From Hafnia paralvei ATCC 29927 (GTDB lineage: Bacteria; Pseudomonadota; Gammaproteobacteria; Enterobacterales; Enterobacteriaceae), in contig NZ_LXET01000054.1 of assembly GCF_001655005.1 (NCBI RefSeq), positions 124,001-188,000 of the forward strand: a stretch of 64,000 nt of DNA. The letters are read 5' to 3'. Of this stretch, positions 8,539 to 16,792 are shown piece by piece. The position numbers and the translations under genes are program-made. The notes under the pieces are model-generated. The model was given only the letters and a program-made list of their open reading frames with translations, had not been told where the DNA came from and searched no databases. Position 1 is the stretch's first letter; each line of letters begins with the position of its first letter.

Positions 8539-8796
8539 TTATTCAGCAACGATGCTGATGAACTTACGGTTTTTCGGGCCTTTAACTTCGAACTTGACTT
8601 TACCGTCAGCCAAAGCAAACAGAGTGTGGTCACGGCCGCAACCTACGTTGTTGCCAGCGTGGAATTTAGTACCACGTTGACGAACGATGATGCTACCTGC
8701 CAATACTGCTTCGCCGCCAAAGCGTTTTACGCCCAGACGTTTAGCTTCTGAATCGCGACCGTTACGAGTCGAGCCGCCAGCCTTTTTATGTGCCAT
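8539..8796 (-). CDS. rpmA: 50S ribosomal protein L27
   Basis: L27 lies at the peptidyl-transferase centre. The product is 85 residues, standard length, beginning MAHKKAGGSTRNGRDSEAK, with the family core QRGTKFHAGNNVGCGRDHTLFA. It lies 18 bp downstream of rplU in the same transcript and is followed by a strong hairpin terminator. No N-terminal cleavage extension of the Firmicutes type is present. Confidence 0.99.
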   Translation of the reverse strand: MAHKKAGGSTRNGRDSEAKRLGVKRFGGEAVLAGSIIVRQRGTKFHAGNNVGCGRDHTLFALADGKVKFEVKGPKNRKFISIVAE

Positions 8797-8814
8797 TAAT
8801 CTGCTCTCCTAGAA

Positions 8815-9126
8815 TTAAGCGCTGATGCCGGTGATCTTAACATCAGTGAACCACTGACGATGACCCTGCTGCTTACGATGATGCTTACGACGACGGAACT
8901 TAACGATAGTTACTTTCTCGCCACGACCGTGAGCAACGATTTCAGCCTTAACTTTGCCACCAGAAACAAATGGAACGCCAATCTTGATGTCTTCGCCATT
9001 AGCGACCATCAGGATCTGGTCAAACTCAACAGTTTCACCAGTTGCGATGTCCAGCTTTTCCAGGCGAATAGTCTGACCTTCGCTTACTCGGTGTTGTTTA
9101 CCACCACTTTGGAAAACCGCGTACAT
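8815..9126 (-). CDS. rplU: 50S ribosomal protein L21
   Basis: Binds 23S rRNA in the large subunit. The 103-residue product starts MYAVFQSGGKQHRV with GGAG placed eight bases before the ATG at 9126. An upstream in-frame start (9165) would add 13 residues not seen in the family. The C-terminal signature VKFRRRKHHRKQQGHRQ is intact. It is first gene of rplU-rpmA and divergent from ispB. Confidence 0.98.
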   Translation of the reverse strand: MYAVFQSGGKQHRVSEGQTIRLEKLDIATGETVEFDQILMVANGEDIKIGVPFVSGGKVKAEIVAHGRGEKVTIVKFRRRKHHRKQQGHRQWFTDVKITGISA

Positions 9127-9385
9127 ATAAACTCCGCATTTCCGCACGCATGGTTCGTTGCCCAATACGCGCTATAAATATTCACAATAGGGCGCGAATT
9201 CTACGCAAAAATCATTCAGAAGACAAGGGTAGAATCGGGAGAAAAGAAGAAAAAAAACACAGTTCTCTTCGCGCCGTTTATCTAATACGTTTTTCAAGTA
9301 CAATCATACTATAGTTGGTGGCTTGTGACAGCCTGCATGCGGGCTTTCGCCCGGCGGAAAATGGAAACACAGTTGAATTAATACA

Positions 9386-10357
9386 ATGAACCTAGAACAA
9401 ATTACTGAGTTAACCGCGCAGGATATGGCGGATGTGAACGCAACGATTCTTCAGCAACTGAACTCTGAAGTGAGCTTAATCAATCAGTTGGGCTACTACA
9501 TTATCAGCGGTGGAGGTAAACGGATTCGCCCGATGATCGCCGTGTTGTCGGCTAGAGCATTAAATTATACGGGTGATAAACACATCACCGTAGCAGCGTT
9601 GATTGAATTTATTCATACAGCAACCTTGCTGCACGATGACGTGGTTGATGAATCCGATATGCGCCGGGGCAAAGCCACCGCTAACGCGGCTTTTGGTAAC
9701 GCTGCGAGCGTATTAGTCGGTGATTTTATCTATACACGATCATTCCAGATGATGACCAGCCTGCAGTCATTGCGAGTGCTGGAACTGATGTCTGAGGCCA
9801 CCAACGTTATCGCTGAAGGTGAAGTTTTGCAGTTGATGAACGTCAATGATCCAAACATCACTGAAGAAAACTACATGCGAGTCATTTACAGCAAAACGGC
9901 CCGTTTGTTTGAAGCAGCAGCTCAATCATCAGCGATCTTGGCGGGTGCCACACATGAGCAGGAAATCGCTCTGCAAGACTATGGGCGTTATCTCGGCACT
10001 GCTTTCCAACTGATCGATGATCTGTTGGATTATGATGCTGATGGAAAAACACTGGGTAAAAATACGGGTGATGACCTGAACGAGGGTAAACCAACATTAC
10101 CCCTGCTTCACGCTATGCAGAACGGCTCTCCAGAACGCTCAGCCATGATTCGTAAAGCTATTGAAGAAGGCAATGGGCGTCATTTGCTTGAACCCGTTCT
10201 CGAAACCATGCATGAAGTCGGCTCGCTGACTTATACCCGTCAGCGAGCCGAAGAAGAAGCTGATAAAGCAATTTCAGCATTAGATGTCTTGCCGGAGTCG
10301 CCTTATAAAGAAGCGCTTATTGGGCTGGCTAATATGGCGGTCGATCGAAAATTCTAA
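9386..10357 (+). CDS. ispB: octaprenyl diphosphate synthase
   Basis: Trans-polyprenyl synthase that elongates FPP with IPP to the C40 side chain of ubiquinone and menaquinone. The length of 323 residues is normal. Both aspartate-rich motifs are present: DDVVDESD beginning at D84 (FARM) and DDLLDYD (SARM) near 210, plus the GGGKRIRP motif at 42-49. It is divergent from rplU and followed by a compact terminator and sfsB, as in E. coli. Confidence 0.98.
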   Translation: MNLEQITELTAQDMADVNATILQQLNSEVSLINQLGYYIISGGGKRIRPMIAVLSARALNYTGDKHITVAALIEFIHTATLLHDDVVDESDMRRGKATANAAFGNAASVLVGDFIYTRSFQMMTSLQSLRVLELMSEATNVIAEGEVLQLMNVNDPNITEENYMRVIYSKTARLFEAAAQSSAILAGATHEQEIALQDYGRYLGTAFQLIDDLLDYDADGKTLGKNTGDDLNEGKPTLPLLHAMQNGSPERSAMIRKAIEEGNGRHLLEPVLETMHEVGSLTYTRQRAEEEADKAISALDVLPESPYKEALIGLANMAVDRKF

Positions 10358-10380
10358 TTCTTATTTTTAGAAATAAATGA

Positions 10381-10402
10381 AGAGCCGAAAGGCTCTTTTT
10401 CT
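10381..10402 (+). terminator. ispB terminator
   Basis: AGAGCC-GAAA-GGCTCT stem with a GNRA tetraloop followed by TTTTTCTTTT. Confidence 0.85.
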
Positions 10403-10566
10403 TTTAAAGAACATATAAAACAATAAATAAGCCATAAATAATGGCTTTCTTATTATTGAAGTAATTGGAAATTAATTGAAATTTAAAGAGTGTTTTTAGA
10501 TAGTAGCGATGTATACAAGCCTTATTTTTCTTACCCTGTAAATGTGTCATCGCAAAGGAATGGATT

Positions 10567-10866
10567 ATGACAGAGAGTCAATGCCATGAAGATTGGCATC
10601 ACGCAGATATTATTGCTGCATTGCACAAACGGAAAATTACGCTCAGTGGACTATCAAGAGCCTCAGGGCTTTCTAGCACCACGCTCTCTAATGCATTAAC
10701 GCGTCCTTGGCCTAAAGGCGAATTTATTATTGCTCAAGCGCTAGGTATTCATCCCTCTGAGATATGGCCAAGCCGCTATTATGATGTCGCCACTCATCAG
10801 CCTATTGATAGACAGCTACTCATGCGTGCACGAAGATCGAATAAAAACAAAACCGCTGACGATTAA
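10567..10866 (+). CDS. sfsB: SfsB/Ner-like DNA-binding regulator
   Basis: Small (99 residue) helix-turn-helix protein related to phage Mu Ner and E. coli SfsB (Nlp), a regulator linked to maltose metabolism. The HTH covers about residues 20-60 (ITLSGLSRASGLSSTTLSNAL), followed by the conserved RPWPKGE and IWPSRY. AAAGGA precedes the ATG. It keeps the E. coli position downstream of ispB, but the next gene here is mdh rather than murA. Confidence 0.9.
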   Translation: MTESQCHEDWHHADIIAALHKRKITLSGLSRASGLSSTTLSNALTRPWPKGEFIIAQALGIHPSEIWPSRYYDVATHQPIDRQLLMRARRSNKNKTADD

Positions 10867-10894
10867 GGTCAGCGGTTAGATTTAAGCTAAATTA

Positions 10895-10921
10895 ACGGGT
10901 GTTTATAACCACCCGTTTTCT
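10895..10921. terminator. terminator between sfsB and mdh
   Basis: ACGGGTG / CACCCGT seven-pair stem with an eight-base loop and TTTTC on the right. It lies between two convergent genes; the T-run favours the sfsB side. Confidence 0.65.
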
Positions 10922-10929
10922 GTTAACAA

Positions 10930-11868
10930 TCACTTGTTAACGAAGTTTTCGCCTAGCTCGATATCTTTATGCAGAACTTCCAGCATACCTTCCAGTGCTT
11001 TTTGTTCAAAAGCACTTAAAGATCCGATGGATTTACGTTCAACGATCCCTTCTTTACCCAACAACAGAGGCTGTGCAAAGAAGCGAGCATATTTGCCATC
11101 ACCTTCAACATAAGCACATTCAACAACGTTGCTTTCACCCTGCATAGCGCGAACCAGAGAAAGACCAAAACGTGCGGCAGCCTGACCCATAGACAACGTA
11201 GCAGACCCGCCACCGGCTTTAGCTTCAACAACTTCAGTGCCTGCATTCTGGATACGCTTAGTCAGATCGGCAACTTCCTGTTCGGAGAAGGTCACACCTG
11301 GGATCTGAGACAACAGAGGCAGGATTGTCACACCAGAGTGGCCGCCAATTACAGGCACTTCGACTTCTGCTGGGTTCTTACCTTTCAGCTCGGCAACAAA
11401 GGTATTGGAGCGGATAACGTCCAATGTAGAAATACCGAACAGCTTATCTTTATTGTACACACCCGCTTTTTTCAGCACTTCTGCAGCGATTGCTACTGTC
11501 GTGTTAACTGGGTTAGTGATAATACCGATACAGGCTTTCGGACAAGTACTCGCAACCTGTTCAATCAGATTGCGTACGATACCTGCGTTTACGTTAAACA
11601 GGTCAGAACGATCCATACCCGGCTTACGTGCAACACCCGCAGAAATCAACACGATATCTGCGCCTTCTAATGCTGGACGCGCATCTTCACCGCTGAAACC
11701 TTTGATTTTAACTGCTGTAGGGATGTGGCTGAGATCGACAGCAACGCCCGGAGTCACCGGCGCAATGTCATAAAGAGAGAGTTCTGAACCTGAAGGAAGC
11801 TGAGTTTTAAGAAGAAGGGCGAGAGCCTGACCAATACCGCCGGCTGCGCCGAGAACTGCAACTTTCAT
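10930..11868 (-). CDS. mdh: malate dehydrogenase (NAD)
   Basis: TCA-cycle enzyme interconverting malate and oxaloacetate in the cytoplasm. It has 312 residues, the standard length. The Rossmann motif GAAGGIGQ is at 7-14, the mobile loop contains ARKPGMDRSDLF, and the active-site histidine lies in IGGHSGVTILP. An AAGGAG ribosome binding site precedes the ATG. It is divergent from argR across 467 bp, the same pairing as in E. coli. Confidence 0.98.
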   Translation of the reverse strand: MKVAVLGAAGGIGQALALLLKTQLPSGSELSLYDIAPVTPGVAVDLSHIPTAVKIKGFSGEDARPALEGADIVLISAGVARKPGMDRSDLFNVNAGIVRNLIEQVASTCPKACIGIITNPVNTTVAIAAEVLKKAGVYNKDKLFGISTLDVIRSNTFVAELKGKNPAEVEVPVIGGHSGVTILPLLSQIPGVTFSEQEVADLTKRIQNAGTEVVEAKAGGGSATLSMGQAAARFGLSLVRAMQGESNVVECAYVEGDGKYARFFAQPLLLGKEGIVERKSIGSLSAFEQKALEGMLEVLHKDIELGENFVNK

Positions 11869-12335
11869 TCTATACTCCTTGATTTATCTTTAATTTAAGA
11901 GTGCCGTGAATGCATTACCGCGCACCTTAGTCCATCATGTCTTAAAAAACAATCTGTTAACACAAAGATTGGGATATGACGCACTAATTCCATGTCCTAC
12001 TGCAAGGTTTATAATAAAAAATGGCTTATGCATGAAAGGCATAGGGTTACAAAGTAGGAATTCGTTGCGCACTTATCACAGCTGATTACCCGGCCGTTAC
12101 ATTACACCCTTCCTTTACATCACAACAACATCATTTTAATAACAAACCATTTACCAATGATGAAGACTTAGTCACAGATTCGACTAACATATTCATTTTA
12201 TGAGCAAGGTGATAAAATCACGCCCTTGCCGGTTTGATTTCTTAATGGCCGACTTAATATTTTTTGCACTTAAATTGCATAAAAATTCATTATTGCGCAT
12301 AATAATGTTCTCTATTTCTATTTCTACGGTGAAGA
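11869..12335. other. mdh-argR divergent control region
   Basis: This 467-bp non-coding stretch is AT-rich. On the argR side it carries tandem ARG boxes (12275-12310). On the mdh side TTAAAAAACAATCTGTTAAC vaguely resembles ArcA-type sequence, but I would not call a site. No reading frame here has a credible ribosome binding site. Confidence 0.7.
12275..12310. promoter_or_regulatory. tandem ARG boxes of argR
   Basis: Box 1 reads TTGCATAAAAATTCAT (12275-12290), matching the ArgR consensus. A second, weaker 18-bp box (TTGCGCATAATAATGTTC) starts three bases later at 12293. Two boxes separated by three bases are the arrangement used by the ArgR hexamer. The position 26 bp before the argR start indicates autoregulation. 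Confidence 0.8.
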
Positions 12336-12806
12336 ATGCGAACTCCAACAAAACAAGAAGACTTGATCAAGGCATTCAAGGCGCTACTCAAGGAAGAGAA
12401 ATTTAGCTCTCAGGGTGAGATCGTGCAGGCACTGCAAGATGAAGGCTTTGAGAATATCAACCAATCCAAAGTATCTCGTATGCTGACCAAATTTGGTGCA
12501 GTGCGCACGCGAAATGCAAAGATGGAGATGGTGTATTGTCTGCCTGCTGAACTTGGCGTCCCAACAACCAGCAGCCCTCTGAAAAATCTCGTGCTCGACG
12601 TCGATTACAACGATTCAGTGGTTGTCATCCATACCAGCCCAGGCGCAGCACAGTTGATTGCACGTTTATTAGACTCATTAGGCAAATCAGAAGGCATTCT
12701 GGGAACCATTGCAGGCGATGACACAATTTTCACCACGCCAGCCAAAGGTTTTTCAGTAGAACAGCTGCACGACGCTATCTTGTCACTATTCGATCAAGAG
12801 CTTTAA
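12336..12806 (+). CDS. argR: arginine repressor ArgR
   Basis: Hexameric L-arginine-dependent repressor of arginine biosynthesis and XerCD accessory factor. It has 156 residues. The N-terminal winged helix (1-70) contains SSQGEIVQAL and NQSKVSRML; the C-terminal arginine-binding domain has the GTIAGDDTIF signature with the paired aspartates. Tandem ARG boxes directly upstream show autoregulation. A longer frame from 12200 is only upstream readthrough in another frame. Confidence 0.98.
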   Translation: MRTPTKQEDLIKAFKALLKEEKFSSQGEIVQALQDEGFENINQSKVSRMLTKFGAVRTRNAKMEMVYCLPAELGVPTTSSPLKNLVLDVDYNDSVVVIHTSPGAAQLIARLLDSLGKSEGILGTIAGDDTIFTTPAKGFSVEQLHDAILSLFDQEL

Positions 12807-13235
12807 GCCCACTCTCTGGCCTGATTATTTGTCGGGCCTATTCATTTCCTACCTGATTTCCCTCTCCCCCCTCTGGCTCAGCTGATCTCTCCTTTCTGCT
12901 AGTTTAGCGTATGTGTACGGCACAATACTCTGCACCTAATGATAATGATGGTCTTTTCAGTCAACATACGTACTGCGACAGGGGGTAAACTCCATGTTCC
13001 GCACGTTTTGCAACATGATGTCATTTTATTGATCTTATTAGTATTTAAGCCAAAAAGAACAAAATTCACTCTGTTTTTATTCCAATTGAATATATTTACT
13101 ACGTGAATACCAAACAAATAAACCTAAAAAACAATTAGCTAGCTATTAATTTTTCTAGTTACTAGGTGTACACTTCTTTTCGTGACATGAATCACAGTTC
13201 AATAACTAAATAAGATAATCTCTGAGGCATACATC
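12807..13235. other. argR-yhcN intergenic region
   Basis: A 429-bp gap. An imperfect GGCCTGA / TCGGGCC hairpin near 12818-12840 may end argR transcription but lacks a T-run. The distal part is AT-rich and contains a CRP-like dyad at 13181-13196. I see no supported gene: the 72-codon reverse frame at 12899-13117 has no ribosome binding site and no family resemblance. Confidence 0.6.
13181..13196. promoter_or_regulatory. CRP-like site upstream of the yhcN pair
   Basis: CGTGA-CATGAA-TCACA matches nine of ten fixed positions of TGTGA-N6-TCACA and lies 40 bp before the first yhcN start. Operation by CRP or a relative such as FNR is inference. Confidence 0.55.
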
Positions 13236-13499
13236 ATGAAAATTAAAACTTCTATCGCAGCTCTGGCTATTCTCTCATCTCTTTCTTTCGGTGCATTCGC
13301 CGCTCAGCTAGTCGATAACGCTCAAGCCTCTAACATGCAGCCTATCGGCACTATCAGTGTTAGCGGTGTCAGCGCTGCACCTAGCGATATCAGAGCAGCA
13401 TTATCAGCCAAAGCGGATGCACAAGGCGCAACTGCCTATCGTGTCGTTGAAGCGCGTAATGAAGGTTCATTCCACGCAACCGCTGAAATCTATAAATAA
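13236..13499 (+). CDS. yhcN: YhcN-type DUF1471 periplasmic stress protein, copy 1
   Basis: Small secreted protein of the YdgH/BhsA/McbA (DUF1471) family, linked in E. coli to acid and peroxide tolerance and biofilm. It has 87 residues with a signal peptide ending in AFA-A near residue 22, then one DUF1471 domain with the signature GTISVSGV...AKADAQGATAYRVVEA and an HATAEIYK end. It lies after argR as in E. coli, but is followed 135 bp later by a close paralog. A CRP-like site lies just upstream. Confidence 0.92.
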   Translation: MKIKTSIAALAILSSLSFGAFAAQLVDNAQASNMQPIGTISVSGVSAAPSDIRAALSAKADAQGATAYRVVEARNEGSFHATAEIYK

Positions 13500-13634
13500 G
13501 ATTCCGCTTCACCTGCAAGACGAAGCATAAAGCTTCGCCAGTCAAAATCGTTAACAACCGCAGTGACCAAAAAGAAAATCGTCATTGAATCTAAGATCGA
13601 AGTACTGCGGCAGAAATAGAACAGGAAAATAATC

Positions 13635-13898
13635 ATGAAAATTAAAACTACCGTCGCTGCTTTAGGCCTTCTTTCAATGGTTTCTTTTGGTGCATTTGCT
13701 GCACAGTCCATCAGCGCAGAGCAGGCTTCCTCTATGCAGTCATTAGGCACCATTACCACCAGCGGTATTGATGGTTCACCTTCTGATATCAAAGCACAGC
13801 TTTCTGATAAAGCCGACGCAAAGGGAGCTACTGCTTATCACATTATTGAAGCTCGTATCGATGGTAACTACCACGCTACCGCAGAGATCTATCGCTAA
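13635..13898 (+). CDS. yhcN: YhcN-type DUF1471 periplasmic stress protein, copy 2
   Basis: Tandem paralog of the preceding gene, again exactly 87 residues, with a matching signal peptide (MKIKTTVAALGLLSMVSFGAF) and the same DUF1471 signature (DKADAKGATAYHIIEA...HATAEIYR). ACAGGAAAATAATC before the ATG gives a ribosome binding site of its own. About two thirds of residues match copy 1 by eye. E. coli has a single yhcN here, so this is a local duplication. A strong terminator follows at 13995. Confidence 0.92.
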   Translation: MKIKTTVAALGLLSMVSFGAFAAQSISAEQASSMQSLGTITTSGIDGSPSDIKAQLSDKADAKGATAYHIIEARIDGNYHATAEIYR

Positions 13899-13994
13899 TT
13901 AATTGCTCTAACCGTTTCATCATAAGGTCAACGTTTCCTGTGTCTAACTTGAGCTCGTTGACTAATACCCTCGTCTAACCAGACGAACCCCATT

Positions 13995-14020
13995 GCCTTC
14001 GCTTGCGAAGGCTTTTTTTT
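13995..14020 (+). terminator. terminator after the yhcN pair
   Basis: GCCTTCGC-TT-GCGAAGGC stem followed by eight T residues. Confidence 0.9.
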
Positions 14021-14035
14021 GCCCTCACCAAAGAC

Positions 14036-14066
14036 AAAAAAGCCGTGGGCAGAGCCACGGCTTTTT
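14036..14066 (-). terminator. mpl terminator
   Basis: Stem AAAAAGCCGTGG / CCACGGCTTTTT with a six-base loop, read leftward from mpl. It faces the yhcN terminator back to back. Confidence 0.88.
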
Positions 14067-14092
14067 ACATCAGCGAAAGCAATAGAATGATT

Positions 14093-15472
14093 TTATTCTT
14101 GCTCGCTAATCTCTTGTTTGTGTTCTAGCGCCTTCAACAGCTTGCTATGAATGCCCTCAAAGCCGCCGTTACTCATGACCAAAATATAATCACCAGGCTG
14201 AGCCGTTTTCGCAATCATATCGACCAATACGTCAATATCCGCACTCCAATGAGCCGGCTGAACGCAGGCTTCGGCTACTTCAGTCACTAACCAAGGAATG
14301 TGGTGAGGCTGGAACAAAAAGACCTCATCCGCTCGCCCCAGTGCCGGAGCCAGATCGTTTTTGGATACGCCCATTTTCATGGTATTAGAGCGAGGTTCCA
14401 GCACGGCTAAAATACGTGCGGTTCCACCTACTTTGCTGCGCAAAGCAGAAAGCGTTGCCAAAATTGCCGTCGGATGGTGGGCAAAGTCATCATAAACTTT
14501 TACACCAAAGGCTTCACCGCGTAGCTCTAAACGACGACGGGCATTGATGAAGGAATCCAAAGCACGACAGGCATCAGCAGGCAATACACCGACATGACGA
14601 GCTGCCGCAATCGCCATTAAACCATTATGCATATTGTGTTCGCCAACTAACCCCCAGTTTACTTCTCCCACCACATCGCCATCCAACAGCACTTCGAAAT
14701 GGCTAGCATCTGGATTCAGCTTACGTGCATTCCACGTTCCATCTTCTCCACTAAGCTCTTGCTCACTCCAGCACCCCATAGCCATGACTTGCTTCAGGTT
14801 TGCGTCGCTGGCGGGTGAAATAATACGGCCTTTACCTGGCACCAGACGAACCAGATGATGAAACTGTTTCTGGATGGCCTTAAGATCGTCAAAGATATCG
14901 GCATGATCGAACTCAAGATTATTGAGGATCAATGTGCGCGGGCAGTAATGCACAAACTTGGATCGTTTATCGAAGAAGGCACAGTCATACTCGTCGGCTT
15001 CAATCACGAAGAATGGGCTGTTGCCCATCCGAGCTGAAACATCAAAGTTACCTGGCACACCACCAATCACGAAACCTGGCTCATAACCGCACTCTTCCAG
15101 AATCCATGTGACCATACCAGCGGTGGTGGTTTTACCGTGCGTTCCCGCAACCGCAATCACCCAGCGATGACGCAATACTTCATCATGCAGCCACTGTGGA
15201 CCCGAAACGTATGGAATTCCCTGCTCCAAAATCATTTCAACACAAGGGTTACCACGCGTCATCGCGTTACCAATGATCACCAAGTCAGGTGCAGGATCCA
15301 AATGTGAAGGATCGTATCCTTCCATCAGCGTGATCCCTTCTTTTTCTAGTAGCGTGCTCATCGGCGGATAAACATTGGCATCAGAACCCGTCACTTCATG
15401 TCCTAACGTCCGAGCCAGCAAAGCAAGGCCGCCCATAAATGTGCCGCAGATTCCAAGAATATGAATGCGCAT
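14093..15472 (-). CDS. mpl: UDP-MurNAc:L-Ala-gamma-D-Glu-meso-DAP ligase
   Basis: Murein tripeptide recycling ligase that re-attaches recovered tripeptide to UDP-MurNAc with ATP. It has 459 residues (usual 457). The N-terminal dinucleotide-like motif ILGICGTFMGGLA, the Mur-ligase P-loop AGTHGKTTT and the DDFAHHPTA signature are all present. It is divergent from fbp, as in E. coli. On its other side lies yhcN, a junction not present in E. coli. Confidence 0.98.
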   Translation of the reverse strand: MRIHILGICGTFMGGLALLARTLGHEVTGSDANVYPPMSTLLEKEGITLMEGYDPSHLDPAPDLVIIGNAMTRGNPCVEMILEQGIPYVSGPQWLHDEVLRHRWVIAVAGTHGKTTTAGMVTWILEECGYEPGFVIGGVPGNFDVSARMGNSPFFVIEADEYDCAFFDKRSKFVHYCPRTLILNNLEFDHADIFDDLKAIQKQFHHLVRLVPGKGRIISPASDANLKQVMAMGCWSEQELSGEDGTWNARKLNPDASHFEVLLDGDVVGEVNWGLVGEHNMHNGLMAIAAARHVGVLPADACRALDSFINARRRLELRGEAFGVKVYDDFAHHPTAILATLSALRSKVGGTARILAVLEPRSNTMKMGVSKNDLAPALGRADEVFLFQPHHIPWLVTEVAEACVQPAHWSADIDVLVDMIAKTAQPGDYILVMSNGGFEGIHSKLLKALEHKQEISEQE

Positions 15473-15640
15473 ATCGTTTCCAGTTGATTACATCGAGTCA
15501 GTTCACATTCTAACGCTGAGAACGGCTGACGCGAAATGGAATTACCTAGGAATCACTTTATACATTGGCTAGAATAGCTGCGAAAACGTTGGCGGTTTGT
15601 AAATAAATCGCTACTCCTTCGCAGAATCAGGGAATGTGTC

Positions 15641-16645
15641 ATGAAAACTTTAGGCGAGTTTATCGTCGAAAAGCAGCAAGATTTTCCACACGCTACTGGC
15701 GAACTAACCGCTCTCCTCTCCGCAATTAAACTGGGTGCCAAGATTATTCACCGCGATATCAACAAAGCGGGCTTAGTGGATATTCTCGGTGCTAGTGGTG
15801 CGGAAAACGTGCAGGGTGAGGTTCAGATGAAGCTGGATCTCTATGCCAACGAAAAACTCAAGGCCGCTTTAAAAGCGCGCGGCGAGGTCGCTGGTATCGC
15901 ATCAGAAGAAGAAGACGATATTGTCATCTTTGAAGGCGACCGTGCCAACAATGGTAAGTATGTGGTTTTGATGGATCCATTGGATGGCTCTTCTAACATC
16001 GACGTAAACGTTTCGGTAGGTACGATTTTCTCAATCTATCGCCGTATTACGCCCATCGGACAGCCGGTGACTGAAGAAGATTTCCTGCAACCGGGAAATC
16101 GTCAGGTTGCCGCAGGATACGTGGTGTATGGTTCTTCAACGATGCTGGTGTACACCACTGGTAACGGGGTTCACGCCTTTACCTACGATCCATCGCTCGG
16201 TGTTTTCTGCCTGTCGCATGAACGCGTACGCTTCCCTGAAAAAGGCAATATGTACTCTATCAACGAAGGGAACTACATTAAATTCCCTCTCGGTGTGAAG
16301 AAATACATCAAATATTGCCAAGAACAAGACGAAGCCACACAGCGTCCTTACACCTCTCGCTATATTGGATCTTTGGTTGCCGACTTCCACCGCAACCTGC
16401 TCAAAGGCGGCATTTATATCTACCCAAGCACTGCAAGCCATCCAAGTGGCAAGCTGCGTTTGCTGTATGAATGCAATCCTATGGCGTTCTTAGCCGAGCA
16501 AGCAGGTGGTAAAGCGACCGATGGTTTCCGCCGTATTCTGGACATCGCACCTGAAAAACTGCACCAACGTGCACCGTTCTTCGTTGGTACCAGTTCAATG
16601 GTTGAAGACGCTGAACGCTTCATGAGTGATTTCCCAGACGCATAA
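15641..16645 (+). CDS. fbp: fructose-1,6-bisphosphatase class 1
   Basis: Gluconeogenic phosphatase converting fructose-1,6-bisphosphate to fructose-6-phosphate, Mg-dependent and AMP-inhibited in the family. It has 334 residues (usual 332). The metal-binding signature DPLDGSSNIDVNVS and the GKLRLLYECNPMAF active-site stretch are present. It is divergent from mpl and followed by ppa after 147 bp; the E. coli ytfQRT-yjfF transporter genes are absent between fbp and ppa. Confidence 0.98.
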   Translation: MKTLGEFIVEKQQDFPHATGELTALLSAIKLGAKIIHRDINKAGLVDILGASGAENVQGEVQMKLDLYANEKLKAALKARGEVAGIASEEEDDIVIFEGDRANNGKYVVLMDPLDGSSNIDVNVSVGTIFSIYRRITPIGQPVTEEDFLQPGNRQVAAGYVVYGSSTMLVYTTGNGVHAFTYDPSLGVFCLSHERVRFPEKGNMYSINEGNYIKFPLGVKKYIKYCQEQDEATQRPYTSRYIGSLVADFHRNLLKGGIYIYPSTASHPSGKLRLLYECNPMAFLAEQAGGKATDGFRRILDIAPEKLHQRAPFFVGTSSMVEDAERFMSDFPDA

Positions 16646-16667
16646 TCCTGCCAGTACCCGTTTGGTT

Positions 16668-16722
16668 TTAAGTGACATTAGGCTCGCGACGCGACCTACA
16701 GCTTGAAGTATGATGGGGATAG
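16668..16722. repeat. degenerate right half of an ERIC element
   Basis: About 55 bp resembling the right part of the ERIC consensus: an AAGTGAC-like internal start and the terminal CTTGAAGTATGA(C/T)GGG segment, with several substitutions and a small deletion. The left half is missing. It compares with the full copy at 43940-44062 and the short copy at 59669-59737, and it abuts the ppa promoter. Confidence 0.6.
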
Positions 16723-16735
16723 GCTGTTCATTTGT

Positions 16736-16764
16736 GGAGTGACCGCTATAATAGCCGTCACTCC
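16736..16764 (+). promoter_or_regulatory. ppa promoter with a 29-bp palindrome over the -10 box
   Basis: A perfect -10 hexamer TATAAT (16747-16752) is centred in a dyad with outer arms GGAGTGAC / GTCACTCC and inner arms GCTAT / ATAGC. Thirteen of fourteen positions pair around the centre. The ATG of ppa follows 28 bp later. The -35 region is weak (TGTTCA at 16725, spacer 16). An operator role is inference. Confidence 0.65.
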
Positions 16765-16792
16765 ATTTCTGGTTTGATTAAAGGAAACCGAC

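Noticed and set aside
12200..12406. 68-codon frame overlapping the argR start
   Set aside because: It runs across the ARG boxes and into argR in another frame; the argR start at 12336 is well supported.
12899..13117. 72-codon reverse frame in the argR-yhcN gap
   Set aside because: AT-rich non-coding composition, no ribosome binding site, no domain; treated as chance.
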